This document shows positions 36,225 to 48,865 of a stretch of 50,000 bases of DNA, piece by piece (the stretch's first letter is position 1; every line of letters begins with the position of its first letter). Source of the stretch: Glandiceps talaboti. Its lineage: Eukaryota; Hemichordata; Enteropneusta; Spengelidae. The stretch is taken from NCBI RefSeq assembly GCF_964340395.1, contig NC_135555.1:19130615-19180614 (forward strand), written 5' to 3'. The position numbers were made by a program, and so were the translations under genes. The notes under the pieces are model-generated. The model saw only the letters and a program-made list of their open reading frames with translations. It was not told the origin of the DNA and did not search any database.

Positions 36225-37785
36225 CGTTCATGTATGTATCAAGTTGTCAACTACATTAGTAACGAGGGAAGAGGGAAGTTCATTGCCATGGAAAGGTATT
36301 TACTTCCATACCATATAATGGTAACGTTACCATTTCGCCTTATGTTTTATATCAGAATTATATGGTCTAGATATGTCACGGTGTCACCCCCTGTTAGTCT
36401 GGTCACGATGAAGCCATCAACAAATTTATTCTATCTGCACATGTGTGTTGACTCAGACCTTTTCGTTAGTGGTGTGCGGTGTTGACGATGAATGGTATTT
36501 TCAAAAGTTATAATGAAACGGTTGTTTTACTATACATGTAAGAGTTGTTAACAGGATGTGGCGATTTGCATGATTCTTCCTAGGATCAGAATTATCTCAG
36601 ACCTCTAAAAGATATATTAGTGGTCTGAGGTATTACTCACAGAACTTGTTAGTACTGTGTCGAAGTTGTCAGAGAGCAATTGGAATTAAGTAGTAGGATA
36701 TGTGGCACTCGCTTTTGTCATTCAAGTTCAATGACATTGACCGGTAGCTTATTAGCTTCTTCACTCAGACATAGCAACAGTATCTATGATCATGATCGAT
36801 AAAGGAAAATCAACAAAGACACGGTGCAGAACTACCTCGGTTGAAGTATGGAAGTAAAGGGTTGAAGTAATGTTGGAGTGAAATGCACGACATAAAAAAA
36901 TGAAGTAAGGGTGCGAGATTCACTGAAAAATCGTCAAACCTGTAACACGAAGGAAAGAAATTCTGGAATCATGCGCGGTACCTTAATTCAATCGTGATGC
37001 TTTTTTTAAATTTTATTTTTATTTTTATTTATTAATCAAACTATACCATACAGTAGGACTGAAATGTCAATTCTTCAAATTTGGGAGAGAAACAAAATAG
37101 TACCACATTCTTCGAAATACAAACATAATTATTATTATCAGACTAAATACACACTATCAAACGTGTCCACTGACTACTGATGAACTGACCCCAAGCTGCG
37201 CAAAACGCTGAGTACAATGATGGCACCCGGGTAATGGTTTACAATTAGATGATGTCATACTAAGACAATATAATTTCTTGCTTGACTACGAATACAGGAA
37301 ATGTTGCATGGATTTCTGTACGAAATATGTAGATTTAAATTCAGTGTCCATTGTCCAGTAAGGCTACTTACGATCAGCTGTTGAGTTAATTAGTAAAAGG
37401 TGTTAATGAGTTACCTGATTTGCATAACTAATATGTTAATACTGATTATTGTTCAAAACAATGAAGAATCGCCCATATCCGAAACAATCACTTTTTTTCA
37501 TAGATTATGGCTCTCTAGCTCTAACCACCATAGTCAGCATATATAGTACATGTCATGATATAGATTGACGATGAACAAAGAGACCTGGTAACTAATACTG
37601 TCGCACATTTCGAATTTATTGACAAATAAAAGAAATTATAACACAACGTCATTATTTCGGATACTAGTATTTCAAAAAGAAACAAAAAGCAACCAAAAGC
37701 CACACGATTAAACGTACAGACGGTGCATTACAATCTTTTTTTTCTTTTTAAATATTGAAACTGGATAGTTCTTTAATGTATATAA
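36225..37785. other. Intergenic, no gene seen
   Basis: There is a small stem (ctcagacc/ggtctgag, about 36596-36630) whose arm sequence also occurs at 31301-31318. Nothing else recognised. Confidence 0.55.
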
Positions 37786-38000
37786 ACAATTGTCTTACAA
37801 GAAGTCCAGTGTGGGCCACCCCTCATCATGCGTTCAGTGTTAATACAGGAGGAAACCGGCGTTGTTCGGTAGAGTCGAACTGAACGACACTCTCCTTACT
37901 TATTACAGTGGTAATAATTTAATCGAACCCTGAATGGGGTTCAAACCCCAACCGCAATGGTAAGAGGCAAATGGTTTAACCACTCGGCCACAGACAACCC
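37786..38000 (-). mobile_element. tRNA-derived SINE, copy 1
   Basis: Reading on the minus strand from 38000, the head has a tRNA A box (TGGCCGAGTGG, within 37982-37992) and a B box (GGTTTGAACC within 37936-37949). A conserved body follows with ccggtttcctcctg. Type II (Ser/Leu-like) tRNA ancestry is likely. A second copy at 49322-49530 shares head and body. SINE family name not determined. Confidence 0.75.
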
Positions 38001-38077
38001 ATCGTTTTGAATTACAAAAAAAATCTCGTATAATAAATTCATGTTGTTAGATAATTCGGAATAATTTTCAGACTATT

Positions 38078-38441
38078 AAAGTTGCCATATGGATGAGGGT
38101 ATTCATTTCGGATTTTTAATCAATTTATAAACCTTACTATGTTTTTCTACTTTGGAAAAACAATTAAAAACAACATCATACCACCAATTCCATGTTAATT
38201 TCATTTAATGAATTACAAAAATAAATAAATAAATAAATAAAACGGAATGAACGGTTTGTTACTGTACGTACAATAACAAAACTTTTATTTTTACACTTTT
38301 TAAAAAAAATTACAAATGTGGACTTGGTCGACGCTATTTCAATCTGTGTTTTTTTTCAAGGAGGAAACACTGCAAAGTAATGTTTTATGAATACAAAAGC
38401 CAAAATAAATATATATTTGGCATCCATATGGCCACTTCAAA
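38078..38441. mobile_element. ~360-bp foldback element, copy B
   Basis: It shares the termini (gttgccatatggatg ... catccatatggccac), the arm motif tactatgtttttctac and the central gttactgtacgtacaataac with copy A, but the arms are more diverged. It includes a short (AATA)n tract. Confidence 0.7.
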
Positions 38442-38589
38442 TTTCCACTTCTATTCATGTTTGTGAAGCACTTTTATTTTAACTGTTGATATAAACATTA
38501 ACGAGTATTCGGACACAACATCTTTAAATATAACGAGAATAATCTAATAATAATAATGTTGGGTTCTTATATAATCTAATGGCAGTGTC

Positions 38590-39080
38590 CTATCAAGTAC
38601 TTTCCTGGAAATGTATGATATATTTAATTCTTCAGAAGACAGCTTGAAATGGAATATTTTTTTAAACCATCAATATATTCTCAGTGATCTCCCCCCCCTC
38701 ATATTTCACTGCTTTATGTGTTCATTTCACAGATTAACAGAAATATCTTCGAAATGTAAATTTCATATAACACTTAACCATTTCAGATGTTCGTATTTGC
38801 CTTTGGCCGTAGAACACCGACGGCATCATGGTATTGATTCTCATAATAGATTGTGTACTATATAATGATATGTAACATAGGGGCTGTCGAAGATGAGTAC
38901 AATTTTCTTTTAATTTGTCCAGTATATGATCACCATAGAAAACAACTCTTACCACTCAGTGTTCACAACCAAATCAATTACAATATGAATACTGCTAATT
39001 CAGATATCTTGCGCAATGTGTGTGTAAGTATGAGTGACGTATCTAAAGCTATGGAGATAGTACTATGTATGTGATCTATT
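38590..39080 (+). pseudogene. Decayed LINE ORF2 3' end
   Basis: Two frames join across a frameshift. The first holds EHRRHHGIDSHNRLC and the second CNIGAVEDEYNFLLICPVY, followed by about 40 more residues to a stop. This C-terminal pattern (HNRLC...CN.G.VEDEYHFLL.CP.Y) is common in animal non-LTR retrotransposon proteins. There is no reverse-transcriptase core here, so it is a 5'-truncated, inactive copy. Confidence 0.65.
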
Positions 39081-41470
39081 TTTCTCTCACTATCTTTGTT
39101 CACTTTTTGAAAAAAATAATCTGTTTATGAATTGTAAACTTTGCATATGGGCCGGTGGCCTAGAAACACCTTACACAAACACGCACACAAATCTTTACAA
39201 TCGAAAGGTCGTTTTTGAGCATTAGTACTTTTCAGATTTATATTACACTTCAGGGAACACTTATTACATTTTAGGGTTTTAATGTCCTACTGTTTCAGAG
39301 CTAGAAATTGATATCTTGAGATTCATACTCATTTGATGCTGTATCAATATTAATATCGCTCATACATTTAGACATACTTGTGAATTATTGATATATACCC
39401 AAGATTCACACGTAATAATAGCTGATATGTATTCTAGTGTGACGCACATCTAAAGCGGAAGTGACGTTGAATCTATGCTAAGGTAACCTTATTATTTTTG
39501 TTTTTCATTAATAATATATTTTCATAGCAACTATGGGTCGGTCGGTCGGTCGGTCGGTCGATTTAAAAAAAAAAGGTTTAAAAAATCATCTTCATGCTTC
39601 TCTGCCTCTCCTTTTCCTCCTCTCTATCTTCTTTTTATTTGATTCTTGGTAACAGGCCCTTCCCAGCTTTGAATTCTCTATGCAATGTATTGCTACTCCT
39701 CTACCCCCCCCCCCCGGCCAATACCTGAATAACCGCCGTCGTGAAAGAAATGCTCTGCTCGTGAACAAGTGTCGTCGCCATGACGTCGACAGTTCAGACA
39801 CTTGCTTATTCTTGGCAGAGAGAACGCCGTTCCACAAATTGTTAGAGGCGGGGAATTCGAAATAAAAAACAACAACCTAGTATTTCAGGTCTCAAATTAT
39901 TTTTTTATTATGACCGTACAACGGATTGCACTTCTGGACACCCCTAGTGATACTAGTACTCAGTTTTATGACGTATAAAATTGATTACATTTCAAGCATT
40001 TTACTTCTAGAAACGAATTGATAAATGATACATTTATTATCTCCCCCAAAATACAAATCGTTCGAACACATAGAAGCAAAGAGAACCACTGTTTCAGTAC
40101 ATTTATACTTAATTATTAACACCTTATCCACCTGATGGCTTTAGTATGATGCAGTGGAAAGGTCAACCGAGGACTTGGAGGCTTGTATTCTAATCTCCTC
40201 AACTGTTACAACTCAGGAAAATATGACGCCAAACTTGGTTGATTTAAAAAAAAAAAGGATATCAAAGATTTCATTGGTCTAAACGAGGACAAGGCCACGT
40301 CAATCATTTTATAGAAATTGCAATTGTCAACTTCCTAACAACCGTTGAAATATTTCTGTTTCACAGAATAGTCACTGTGCACGTAGCTTATAGTGTCATC
40401 TCTATCCTGACATTGTCATCAACCATGCAGTGAATACACTATATATTAAAGGTACTGTACCGTCTAAATCAGAGACATGGCTACATATTAAACCAATGCA
40501 CGGGCAACAAGTATGACACGCATGCAGTTGGGGAACTACTAAAGGGGATTGCAAATAAAGGTCCATGCAATAAAAGAAGAAAAATTACGAACTTTGACAT
40601 AATATTGATAGCACTTAAGATTTATGGCTTACAGTTCGTCAACCTCAATATATCATTTCTGTTATTTTTGTAATATAGTACTAAAATGGCGCCAAACGCG
40701 ATGATTAATTGAAGACAAATATTAATTAAACTCTGTACAGTGTGATCCATGACTCTTACGTAAAACGAATATCACAGTTTTTTTTTCTTTTTAAAGCATA
40801 GATTCAACATACTTTATATGCAATTAGGGGCAATAAATATCAAATATCAAATGTTATTTTTCAGTTGTTTATCTTAGATTCACATGCCTGTACGGACTGC
40901 TACTGTGTTAAAATTACAGGTCCCAGCAGTGACTAACTGGTTGTTTTGTTTATGACAACAAATTATAACGTAAAAAAGGGACAAATAGGTTTTTCCGGGG
41001 GGGACTAGGGGGTAGGTGGATTTTTCCATCGTTCCGATGAAAAGTCATTGACCCCCCCCCTCTGTAAAACCAAAAACAGGCTGACCCCCTCATCACTCAA
41101 TTCTAAAGCATGCATGATGACCCCCCCCCCCCCACACACACACATATATAATCATATTCACATAACAGGTATTTGATCGTGACTCTGATTGGACCACTTG
41201 GCAGTATGCCTCACAAATACTTCATAACACAGCATCATAATGCAATTAGTGACTACACAGGGTAAATGTATTAAAACGAATAGCACTGATCTTGACGGTA
41301 CAAGGTAGGGGGAAAGCTTGAGATTGGAATATGTACACCTTTCATTGGGGTCTTAGGGGTCTCCCCCTAGAAGCCCTGGAACGTTTTTACTCTTAAAGCC
41401 AATTTTTAGGTTATTCAGACCCTTTTAGGCAACAGTTTCCAAGTTTTACAAGACAGCACCAACATTTAAT
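39081..41470. other. Intergenic, no gene seen
   Basis: It contains (GGTC)n at 39536-39560, several poly-C runs (39704-39715, 41049-41060, 41118-41132) and short chance frames. Nothing coding recognised. Confidence 0.6.
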
Positions 41471-41478
41471 TAACAACT

Positions 41479-41503
41479 AACCCTAACCCTAACCCTAACC
41501 CTA
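41479..41503. repeat. Interstitial telomere-type (CCCTAA)4
   Basis: Four uninterrupted CCCTAA units flanked by ordinary sequence on both sides. Confidence 0.9.
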
Positions 41504-42187
41504 TCCCTGTATCTACCGGGTACTTTTATTTTTAGGTACTGCCTGGATGACGATTATGTATCCACCATTGGTCGAGTGAAATCTATGAGAATATCTGAGT
41601 AATTTATGATAATGTCGAAAAATGGAGAAGTTGTGAGACATCTCTCCGATTTCCGAACGATAAGACTATGTGTTTATTGTGGCTAGTACTGTTATAATCT
41701 AGTGTGGGGGCATATGGCAGATTTTTGGGTTTCGTGTGAAATTCATGTTAATTTTTGCCAACATATCTCATTGTGTTCCCCATCATCTGAGCAATTAAAA
41801 AATATATGCAAGCAATTTTTATTTCAATATTAAGGGTAATTTTTGCAGCAGTTTCATAAATGATGTAAGATCATGGTTTTTCTGTATATTGATGGCAAAT
41901 TAAAATATGTGAACTGTACGATTGCTTTATACCTGTATACATGTACTTGTGGGCATCCTGTAGACTATAAACTTGTAGACAGTTGTATAATTTTGCATTT
42001 TAATCACAAAATGATAAATTCTGGCTTCTTTATTTGCATATCATTTGCATATTATGTATGAGGCTTCCGGTTTATTTGATTTCCTGTATTGTTTGATGTT
42101 GGTGATTGCTATTCTTTCAAAAATGTACGCCAACCATGAATTATTTCAGTTACTATGATATGAATACTCTGGTTGGTTTTTATCTTT

Positions 42188-42660
42188 TAAAGCACTAGTA
42201 AGTCCACACCTTGACTATGCTTCCCCAGTGTCTTCCCCACATATATACGAGTAGGGATATTGCATTTTTGGAAAAAGTGCAGCGTCGCTTGAATTACGCA
42301 TATTGAAACTGACAACTTTAGAAACTAGATGAATTAGAGCTGATTTGCTTGAAGTGTATAAACTTTTCCATTTACATATTCTCCTTGATCCAGTTGTATT
42401 TTTCAAAGTATCTACTTCGACAACAAGGGGATATAGATTGAAATGATTTAAAGACAGATCCGGATTGGATATACCAAAATATTTTAACAGTTTACCAGAA
42501 AGGGTTATTGTTATTACTACACCAATTAAATCATTGTAATTACTTAGTAATCCAGATTGGATATACGTAAATATTTTTCCAGTCAATATGTCGTAGACAT
42601 TTGGAACAGTTTACCAGAAAGGGTTATTGTGACTACATCAATTAATCATTTTATAGTGTG
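42188..42660 (+). pseudogene. Decayed LINE ORF2 3' fragment with internal duplication
   Basis: Plus-strand translation across frameshifts gives LVSPHLDYASPVSSPHIYE, LEKVQRRLN-like, TRADLLEVYKLFH-like, VSTSTTRGYRLK-like and IWNSLPERVIV. These match the thumb and C-terminal region of CR1/Jockey-like non-LTR reverse transcriptases. The last ~100 bp (ggattggatata...accagaaagggttattgt) occurs twice; the first copy lacks about 40 bp. Multiple stops make it inactive. Confidence 0.75.
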
Positions 42661-44170
42661 TATTGTTAACACCTCATCAGAACAGTAAGCGGTCTATAAA
42701 AGCATAAATGGCTTCCTTCCCCATGTACATTCATTGGTACATGCATCGTAAAAAATAAAGGCATTCATAGAACGACCCTTGCCAAATGATATATCCTTTT
42801 GACCAATTTCGGCGTATTGGTGTGACTTGTTATCAAGTGTACATACACACATTAAAAATATTCCTTTTCAGATCTGGCATCTGGTTTTAATACGTATCTA
42901 CACATGTAGCATTGAATCCTGGACAGGTACATTCTACACAGGCTATAGAGTTCAAGTTTAGGTCTACACAAAATTTGAAATTTTACCTCTCAATATTAGC
43001 ATACAAGTTACATAAATTGGACCTCTTGCAAATATAAGAGAGAAAAGAAACATCACTCAGTAAAACACCTTTAGAAACCTTCAGAATGTTTTACCCCCAC
43101 TTTTGACCAATTGAGATACTTTCTAGAGCAATGGAAAAAGTCAATATGGCAGCTACTTTAGAACGTTTTTGTTATTTGTTCTGTATGCAGTTCTCCCTCT
43201 ACGTTCTGTAGAAATATCATATTAAAAAGTAAATGAATCGTTGTTAAAGGCATTTCGTGAGTGCTTATTAATTTCCCACTTTGCAATGGTGTCAAAATGA
43301 GATAGGCTTAGTCATCAAGTTGGCATGTGACTACTTATTCCCAGCAATGAAGGTTATTTGTGTATGAAACGTTTACGTTGAGGATTTGAATGTCAGATTT
43401 TCTTTGAGTACTAAAACACGTGGAATGATAGCTAACAATGCAATAAAATTTGATTTAAGATACTATTTTCTGGTGGGTTGGGGTTGGGTGGTACATTAGA
43501 ATCTGTCTCTGCTGTTACTTTCAACCTTTATTCATGACTGATCAAGAGGAAGTTCGTTGCGTAATCGAATGTAAGAGTGCCTTCACGCTGAATAACTAAA
43601 CTAAATATGCATATATTCATATTGTTCCTTTGAAATATTATAAAAGATATTCTTCAGATACTGGATTTATCATCTTTATTTTATACTACATTATCCTTGA
43701 TCTTTTATTTTAGAATTTCGATGACATAACGTAATCAAATGTAACAGCGGAGAACACGTCTATTCATGTTGTTCCTTTGAATTGACATGTAACGCCACCC
43801 AAATAGCTATACTAGTAGAAACGTGGCCAATGCATACGACATAATGGCGCGAATAGTTTTGAATAAAAATAATTGGGTCTATTCATTCGAATACATAACT
43901 TTGTATAGTAACCATTCAATTGATGCTATGCTATTGATCAACAATATGTTTATATCAGATGTAAACTGAATGCCTTCAATGAAGGTAAAACTTTAGATTG
44001 CTGTTCCTTCACGCCTTGTCGAAAGAAAAATTCTGCGGTACCAGACATGATATTGCATATCCATTAGTTACTACATCAATAAATAAACGTAGCTTTGGAA
44101 CTCACTTTTCATATCTTCTTCTGTAAAAGTTGAGTTTGCTGTATTTTCAACCCACTGTAACCTTCACTAG
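42661..44170. other. Intergenic, no gene seen
   Basis: The phrase gtaatc(a/g)aatgtaa...attcat(a/g)ttgttcctttga appears at about 43560-43632 and again at about 43731-43780, a diverged direct repeat. Nothing else recognised. Confidence 0.55.
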
Positions 44171-44175
44171 AGTTT

Positions 44176-44436
44176 AGTTCACTATACGAAATGTCATATT
44201 TGACCATGTCTTTCCACCGGGGTAAATCTTTAGCAGAGGATGTGTAAATGTGGTGAATATGAGACGAAGTGACACTTTTGACTTAATTCACCTCCGGTGA
44301 CCTCTCCCCTGGGGCTGTGAAGTCAAAAGTATCATTTTATCTCGTACTACCCCTTGACAGAGATGGTAGTTAGGTGGGTCACAGGTAGAGTAAAGGTTGG
44401 GTAAAGGTGGGTAAATTTGACTTTTCGTATAGTTAA
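44176..44436. mobile_element. ~260-bp foldback/MITE-like element
   Basis: The ends gttcactatacgaaatgtca and tgacttttcgtatagttaac are inverted copies. A second internal inverted pair (gagacgaagtgacacttttga / gtcaaaagtatcattttatctc) makes it a nested foldback. No coding capacity. Confidence 0.65.
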
Positions 44437-45055
44437 CCTCAACTGAATCTCTTCTTTCGTGCCAGTAAAATCAATTTAATACTAGGCAATAATTTTGAAA
44501 AAAAAATATTAATCAGGTCTACCACTCAAGTAGTTGTTTTGTCAACTATTTTTGTCCTTGTTACCACGTCTACTCAAATAAAACCTACCTAAGAGTAACC
44601 ATTCATTCAGGCTACCAGCCTACCATCAACAGACACCAGCACGATCTAGGTTAGTGTAATCTGTTCACCCTATGAGATTCGCCAAGTTTTATTACAAAAG
44701 GGCGATAGATATATTCACTTGTTTCAAAGATGGTAAATGTAATTTGCTAGTTAAACTTCAGTAATTGTACGTGTATTAATGTCGTACAGCTCGGTGTAGT
44801 TTTAATGGAGATTCGACTAACCCTGGGCTTCGCATCACCGTTTCATAACTGACCCCCACAAGCTACCTGTTCCGAATATATGCATGAACCGTTTATTGTT
44901 TCAATACTGAGAGGTATGACATGCAAAAATATACATGTACTAGTATACAATGATATTTTCTCTATTTTATAGATTAAGTAATATATCTATTGCGATCAGA
45001 AGTGCATATTTTTAATCAGCTCACACATCCATATAACACCAGAGGATGAGTGCAT
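44437..45055. other. Intergenic, nothing recognised
   Basis: AT-rich sequence without clear repeats or open frames. Confidence 0.55.
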
Positions 45056-45290
45056 CCTTAAGTGTGCATTCTTAAGATCTAGCCTAAGTACTGAAAATCA
45101 CTAATTATCACTAATAACTCATTACAATTACAAGCTATACGGTATTATCAAACTTGATGACACATGCACCTTGTTATCATTAATGTATGTACTAAATTAC
45201 ATTTTATTTAAAGTGTGCATTCTAAAGATATAGCCTAATTACTGCAAAACCATTAATTATGTAAATAACTCAACACTCATTAATATTGCA
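45056..45290. repeat. Tandem duplication, ~152-bp period
   Basis: aagtgtgcattcttaagat...tagcctaagtactg (from about 45060) recurs with divergence as aagtgtgcattctaaagata...tagcctaattactg (from about 45212). Confidence 0.65.
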
Positions 45291-45848
45291 AAGGATAACA
45301 ATAGGGTTGGATAGGTAACTGGATAAACATTCTGCTAATGAACACCTATACATAGCATGGATCAGATGTGTGGATAAACATTTCAAAAAAACTACAGTTG
45401 TGCTACAATGCCATTGGTGCTATTTTTATTTATAGATTTGGAAAATACAAATTTAAGATACACACACGTCATTAAATTTATACAATGTTTCATTTTCTAA
45501 AGTTCCATACATACCGGTATTTAAACAGTCATAGATTTGTATAAGAGGTCACTTGTAGACTGAAGTTCATTTGTAGAAACTAATATAGTAAATATACAGC
45601 CTGGTGTCACTATTGAATGACCTAGATTTTGACTTTACAGATGTGTAAATAATTTATACACAACTTTAATTGTAGTACAACTCCACAGTGTATGTATTAA
45701 CTTGTAAAGCATTTATCCGAATGCCTAACCATCCATGTTGTTATCTTTGATTTGTACATCTACACCCTTATTCATTTGGTTGTTGTTATGGACACGGTGT
45801 TGTTGCTAGGCATCTCTGTGTTAAGATTTGAATGTTCATCCACTTGCC

Positions 45849-45902
45849 TATATATATATATATATATATATCTATATATATATATATATATCTATATATA
45901 TA

Positions 45903-45984
<82 letters not shown>
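45849..45984. repeat. (TA)n microsatellite
   Basis: About 135 bp of TA with a few TC interruptions. Forms the left flank of the hairpin element. Confidence 0.97.
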
Positions 45985-45985
<1 letters not shown>

Positions 45986-46192
45986 CTCGGTGAGTATCAA
46001 TCTGCTAAGACAGTGCTCTATACCGTAGTGGCAGAGCGTAATAGTTTTGGTAGTACTGGAACTCTTTCTTGGTTGTAACTCGGAGTTTCACTGTTGAGTT
46101 GTCTGATGATCGCGCCATGCGTGAAACTCCGAGTTACAACCAAGAAAGAGTTCCAGTACTACCAAAACTATATATATATATATATATATATA
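45983..46192 (+). mobile_element. (TA)n-associated hairpin element, copy 2 (Penelope-like remnant?)
   Basis: A tail beginning ataactcggtgagtatcaa is followed by 47-bp perfect inverted arms (46044-46090 and 46122-46168) around a 31-nt loop, then (TA)n. Tail and arms match copy 1 closely. Where the copies differ in the arms (cttggg vs cttggt, with ccc vs acc opposite), pairing is kept. No protein coding. Confidence 0.65.
46098..46140 (+). ncRNA. Hammerhead-ribozyme-like motif, copy 2
   Basis: The order is stem I GTTGT (46098-46102), CTGATGA (46103-46109), stem II CGC/GCG around a short loop, GAAA (46123-46126), stem III ACT/AGT with loop CCG, GTT (46133-46135), and stem I ACAAC (46136-46140). 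This matches a hammerhead of the type with very short stem III known from Penelope-like elements. A U-U mismatch replaces the usual first pair of stem II, as in copy 1. It lies on the same strand as the element's tail-first orientation. Confidence 0.6.
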
Positions 46193-47280
46193 TCCTAATT
46201 GTTATTTTTCACATATACACAATTTTGCTGTTGCTATTGGCATGGTCTTATTACTCGGCACATATGTATGTCCTTTTAAAATGTTTATCCACTTGCCTAA
46301 CAATCTTTGCAATATATATCCTCATTTGGAAGTTGCTATGAGTGTGGCCTTGTTGCTTGGGCCGGGCGTATGTAACACTGTCCATTTTTGTATGTTTATC
46401 CACATATGGCCCTTAATTCTATGTTTGCCATTGTAAAATCTTTAAAATGATTGGTCTGCAAGTCTGTTAAAAATTAAAAATAATTTTTTTTTTAAAAATA
46501 GTAAGTTTATGAGTACTTGTTGGTGATACTTTCAATTCATAATCATATTTTAATATTCTGTATGACGTAGAAATGGCAAGTAAAGTCAGAAGGAGCATTT
46601 GAACTGTTTGTTTTATTGAATTTGCCCAAATTTCAGCGATAAACAATAATTTTCATTCAGATACGCACTCATGAGTTTCCTAACCCTGCCATAGAGGGCG
46701 TCAATTTATTTTTTTCATCTAATTGAAGACATTTAGGGTCGTTTGGGTCATGAGAAACAGAATTAAGGCTGCCCTCACATATACCTACCAATTACTGTTA
46801 TCTTTACAATATACATAATGTTCTGACTGTTGCTGTGGACATGGTCTTGTTGATAGGCATATTTGCATACATGTTTTGATATTTTCTTTGCCTGACTAAC
46901 CAAAAATGTTGTTATCTTTACAAAATATACTGGCATTGTTGGCTGTTGCTAAGGCCATATCAATGGAAGCTGACTAGAATCACGGATTCATGGGTTTTCA
47001 ATGCCTAACCAATGGTTAAGAATAGGGTCTTGGGGACAAATTTTATTTTAGCCCCCTCAGACTAATTTTGAAGATAAAAATTGCCAACATGTATTTTTTT
47101 ATATGTGGTCCTATAATGAACGTAACCATATATGTTTCATAAAATAAACATGCATTTCACACGAAAACCCATATGCCCCTGCACTAATCGGCGAAATAGC
47201 GAAATAAAGATACAAACTATTATAGTGAAATACATAATTACCATATACAACTTTCAATGGGGTGGGTGGGTAGATGGGTA

Positions 47281-47775
<495 letters not shown>

Positions 47776-48420
47776 AAGTTTGTAGACTCCATATTAATAA
47801 TCCAATATGTAATGTACATGTATAATCAACATATGACGTGGCTAGTCAAGTTGTTTGTCTCAAGCTTTTCAAGGACCACGGAAAACATTTCCTATTGTAA
47901 AGATATACCAGACTATAAGTAATTTGTTCATAGTTTGGTATTTTGCCAACGATATTGCTGGCTCTGTTTTCATATTTTTATATTTTCAAAGTGTATATGC
48001 CATGCATGGACATAGAATCGAAATATTGAAGCCTACTAAAATACTTGTTTGGATGTAAACAACATAACAATGTCTTCTTTTTTTTTGAAAAAGTAAAAAA
48101 AATTATAAAAGAAAGAATGAATGAAAGTGCCATGTGTTAAATAACACAGTATTCCAAATATTTGTTTCACTTTAGCTTGACATATGTGGTCTCGGCATGT
48201 TTTGTCATTTATTAAACTGTCTAATTTCCGTCATTTTAGTCCGAACAAAGCGGTATTATAAATAACACACATCAAATCCTTCTCTATTGATGTGAAGTAG
48301 TTACATGTATATACATGTATACATAGCTATAAGCGGGAGAGAACGTGTCAATGGAAACTTTAATAAGTGGCTATGGATGAGAAAGGTGTCTTTTTTTTGT
48401 ATTTTGATTTGAAAAAATAC
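47776..48420. other. Intergenic, nothing recognised
   Basis: Only chance open frames and short A-rich tracts. Confidence 0.55.
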
Positions 48421-48865
48421 TTTGAAAAGGGGAACGCCTTTCCAGGAAAATAAAGGTATTTTCATAAAACTTTGGGTTCTGGAGAGTCATTTCATGATTT
48501 CACATCACATAATGTTCCCCCAGTTGTCAACAAACACCAATTACTTGAAAATCGTTTACACCTCTATTGTTCTTGCAGTGTTACACTATTGTCTTGTGGA
48601 TCTAAGCAAACACGAATATCTATTAGATGAACAATGTATATTTATTAGTCATGAATATTTATTGTTTATCTAATACATATTCATATCTGCTAAGAACTAC
48701 GACGCGATGGTGTGACACTACAAGAACAAGACAGGTGAAAAAGGATTTCAATTTGGTGTTTCTTGGCAACCGAGCTAAATTTATGTGATCATGAAATGAC
48801 TCTCCAGAGCCCAAAATTCATGAATATGTCTTTATTTGGAGTGGCATTCTCAACTTCAAAAAACA
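48421..48865. mobile_element. ~440-bp foldback element
   Basis: ctggagagtcatttcatgat (about 48480-48499) reappears inverted as atcatgaaatgactctccag (about 48788-48807). Flanking similarity extends on both sides (ttcataaaactttgggttct / agcccaaaattcatgaat). Interior non-coding. Confidence 0.6.

Larger units (their letters stand above)
45727..46960. repeat. Array of ~105-120-bp diverged units interrupted by (TA)n and a hairpin element
   Basis: Repeated phrases include gttgttatctttacaa, gttgctatggacatggtctt, gttgctaggcat and tgtttatccacttgcctaac, at about 45727-45850, 46196-46300, 46301-46400, 46790-46905 and 46906-46955. Related to the repeat at 3837-4453. Confidence 0.6.

Noticed and set aside
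37930-38000. Possible tRNA gene
   Set aside because: A and B boxes are present but the cloverleaf is poor and a second diverged copy with a body and TAAA tail shows it is a SINE head.
41479-41503. Chromosome end
   Set aside because: Only four units, with ordinary sequence on both sides.
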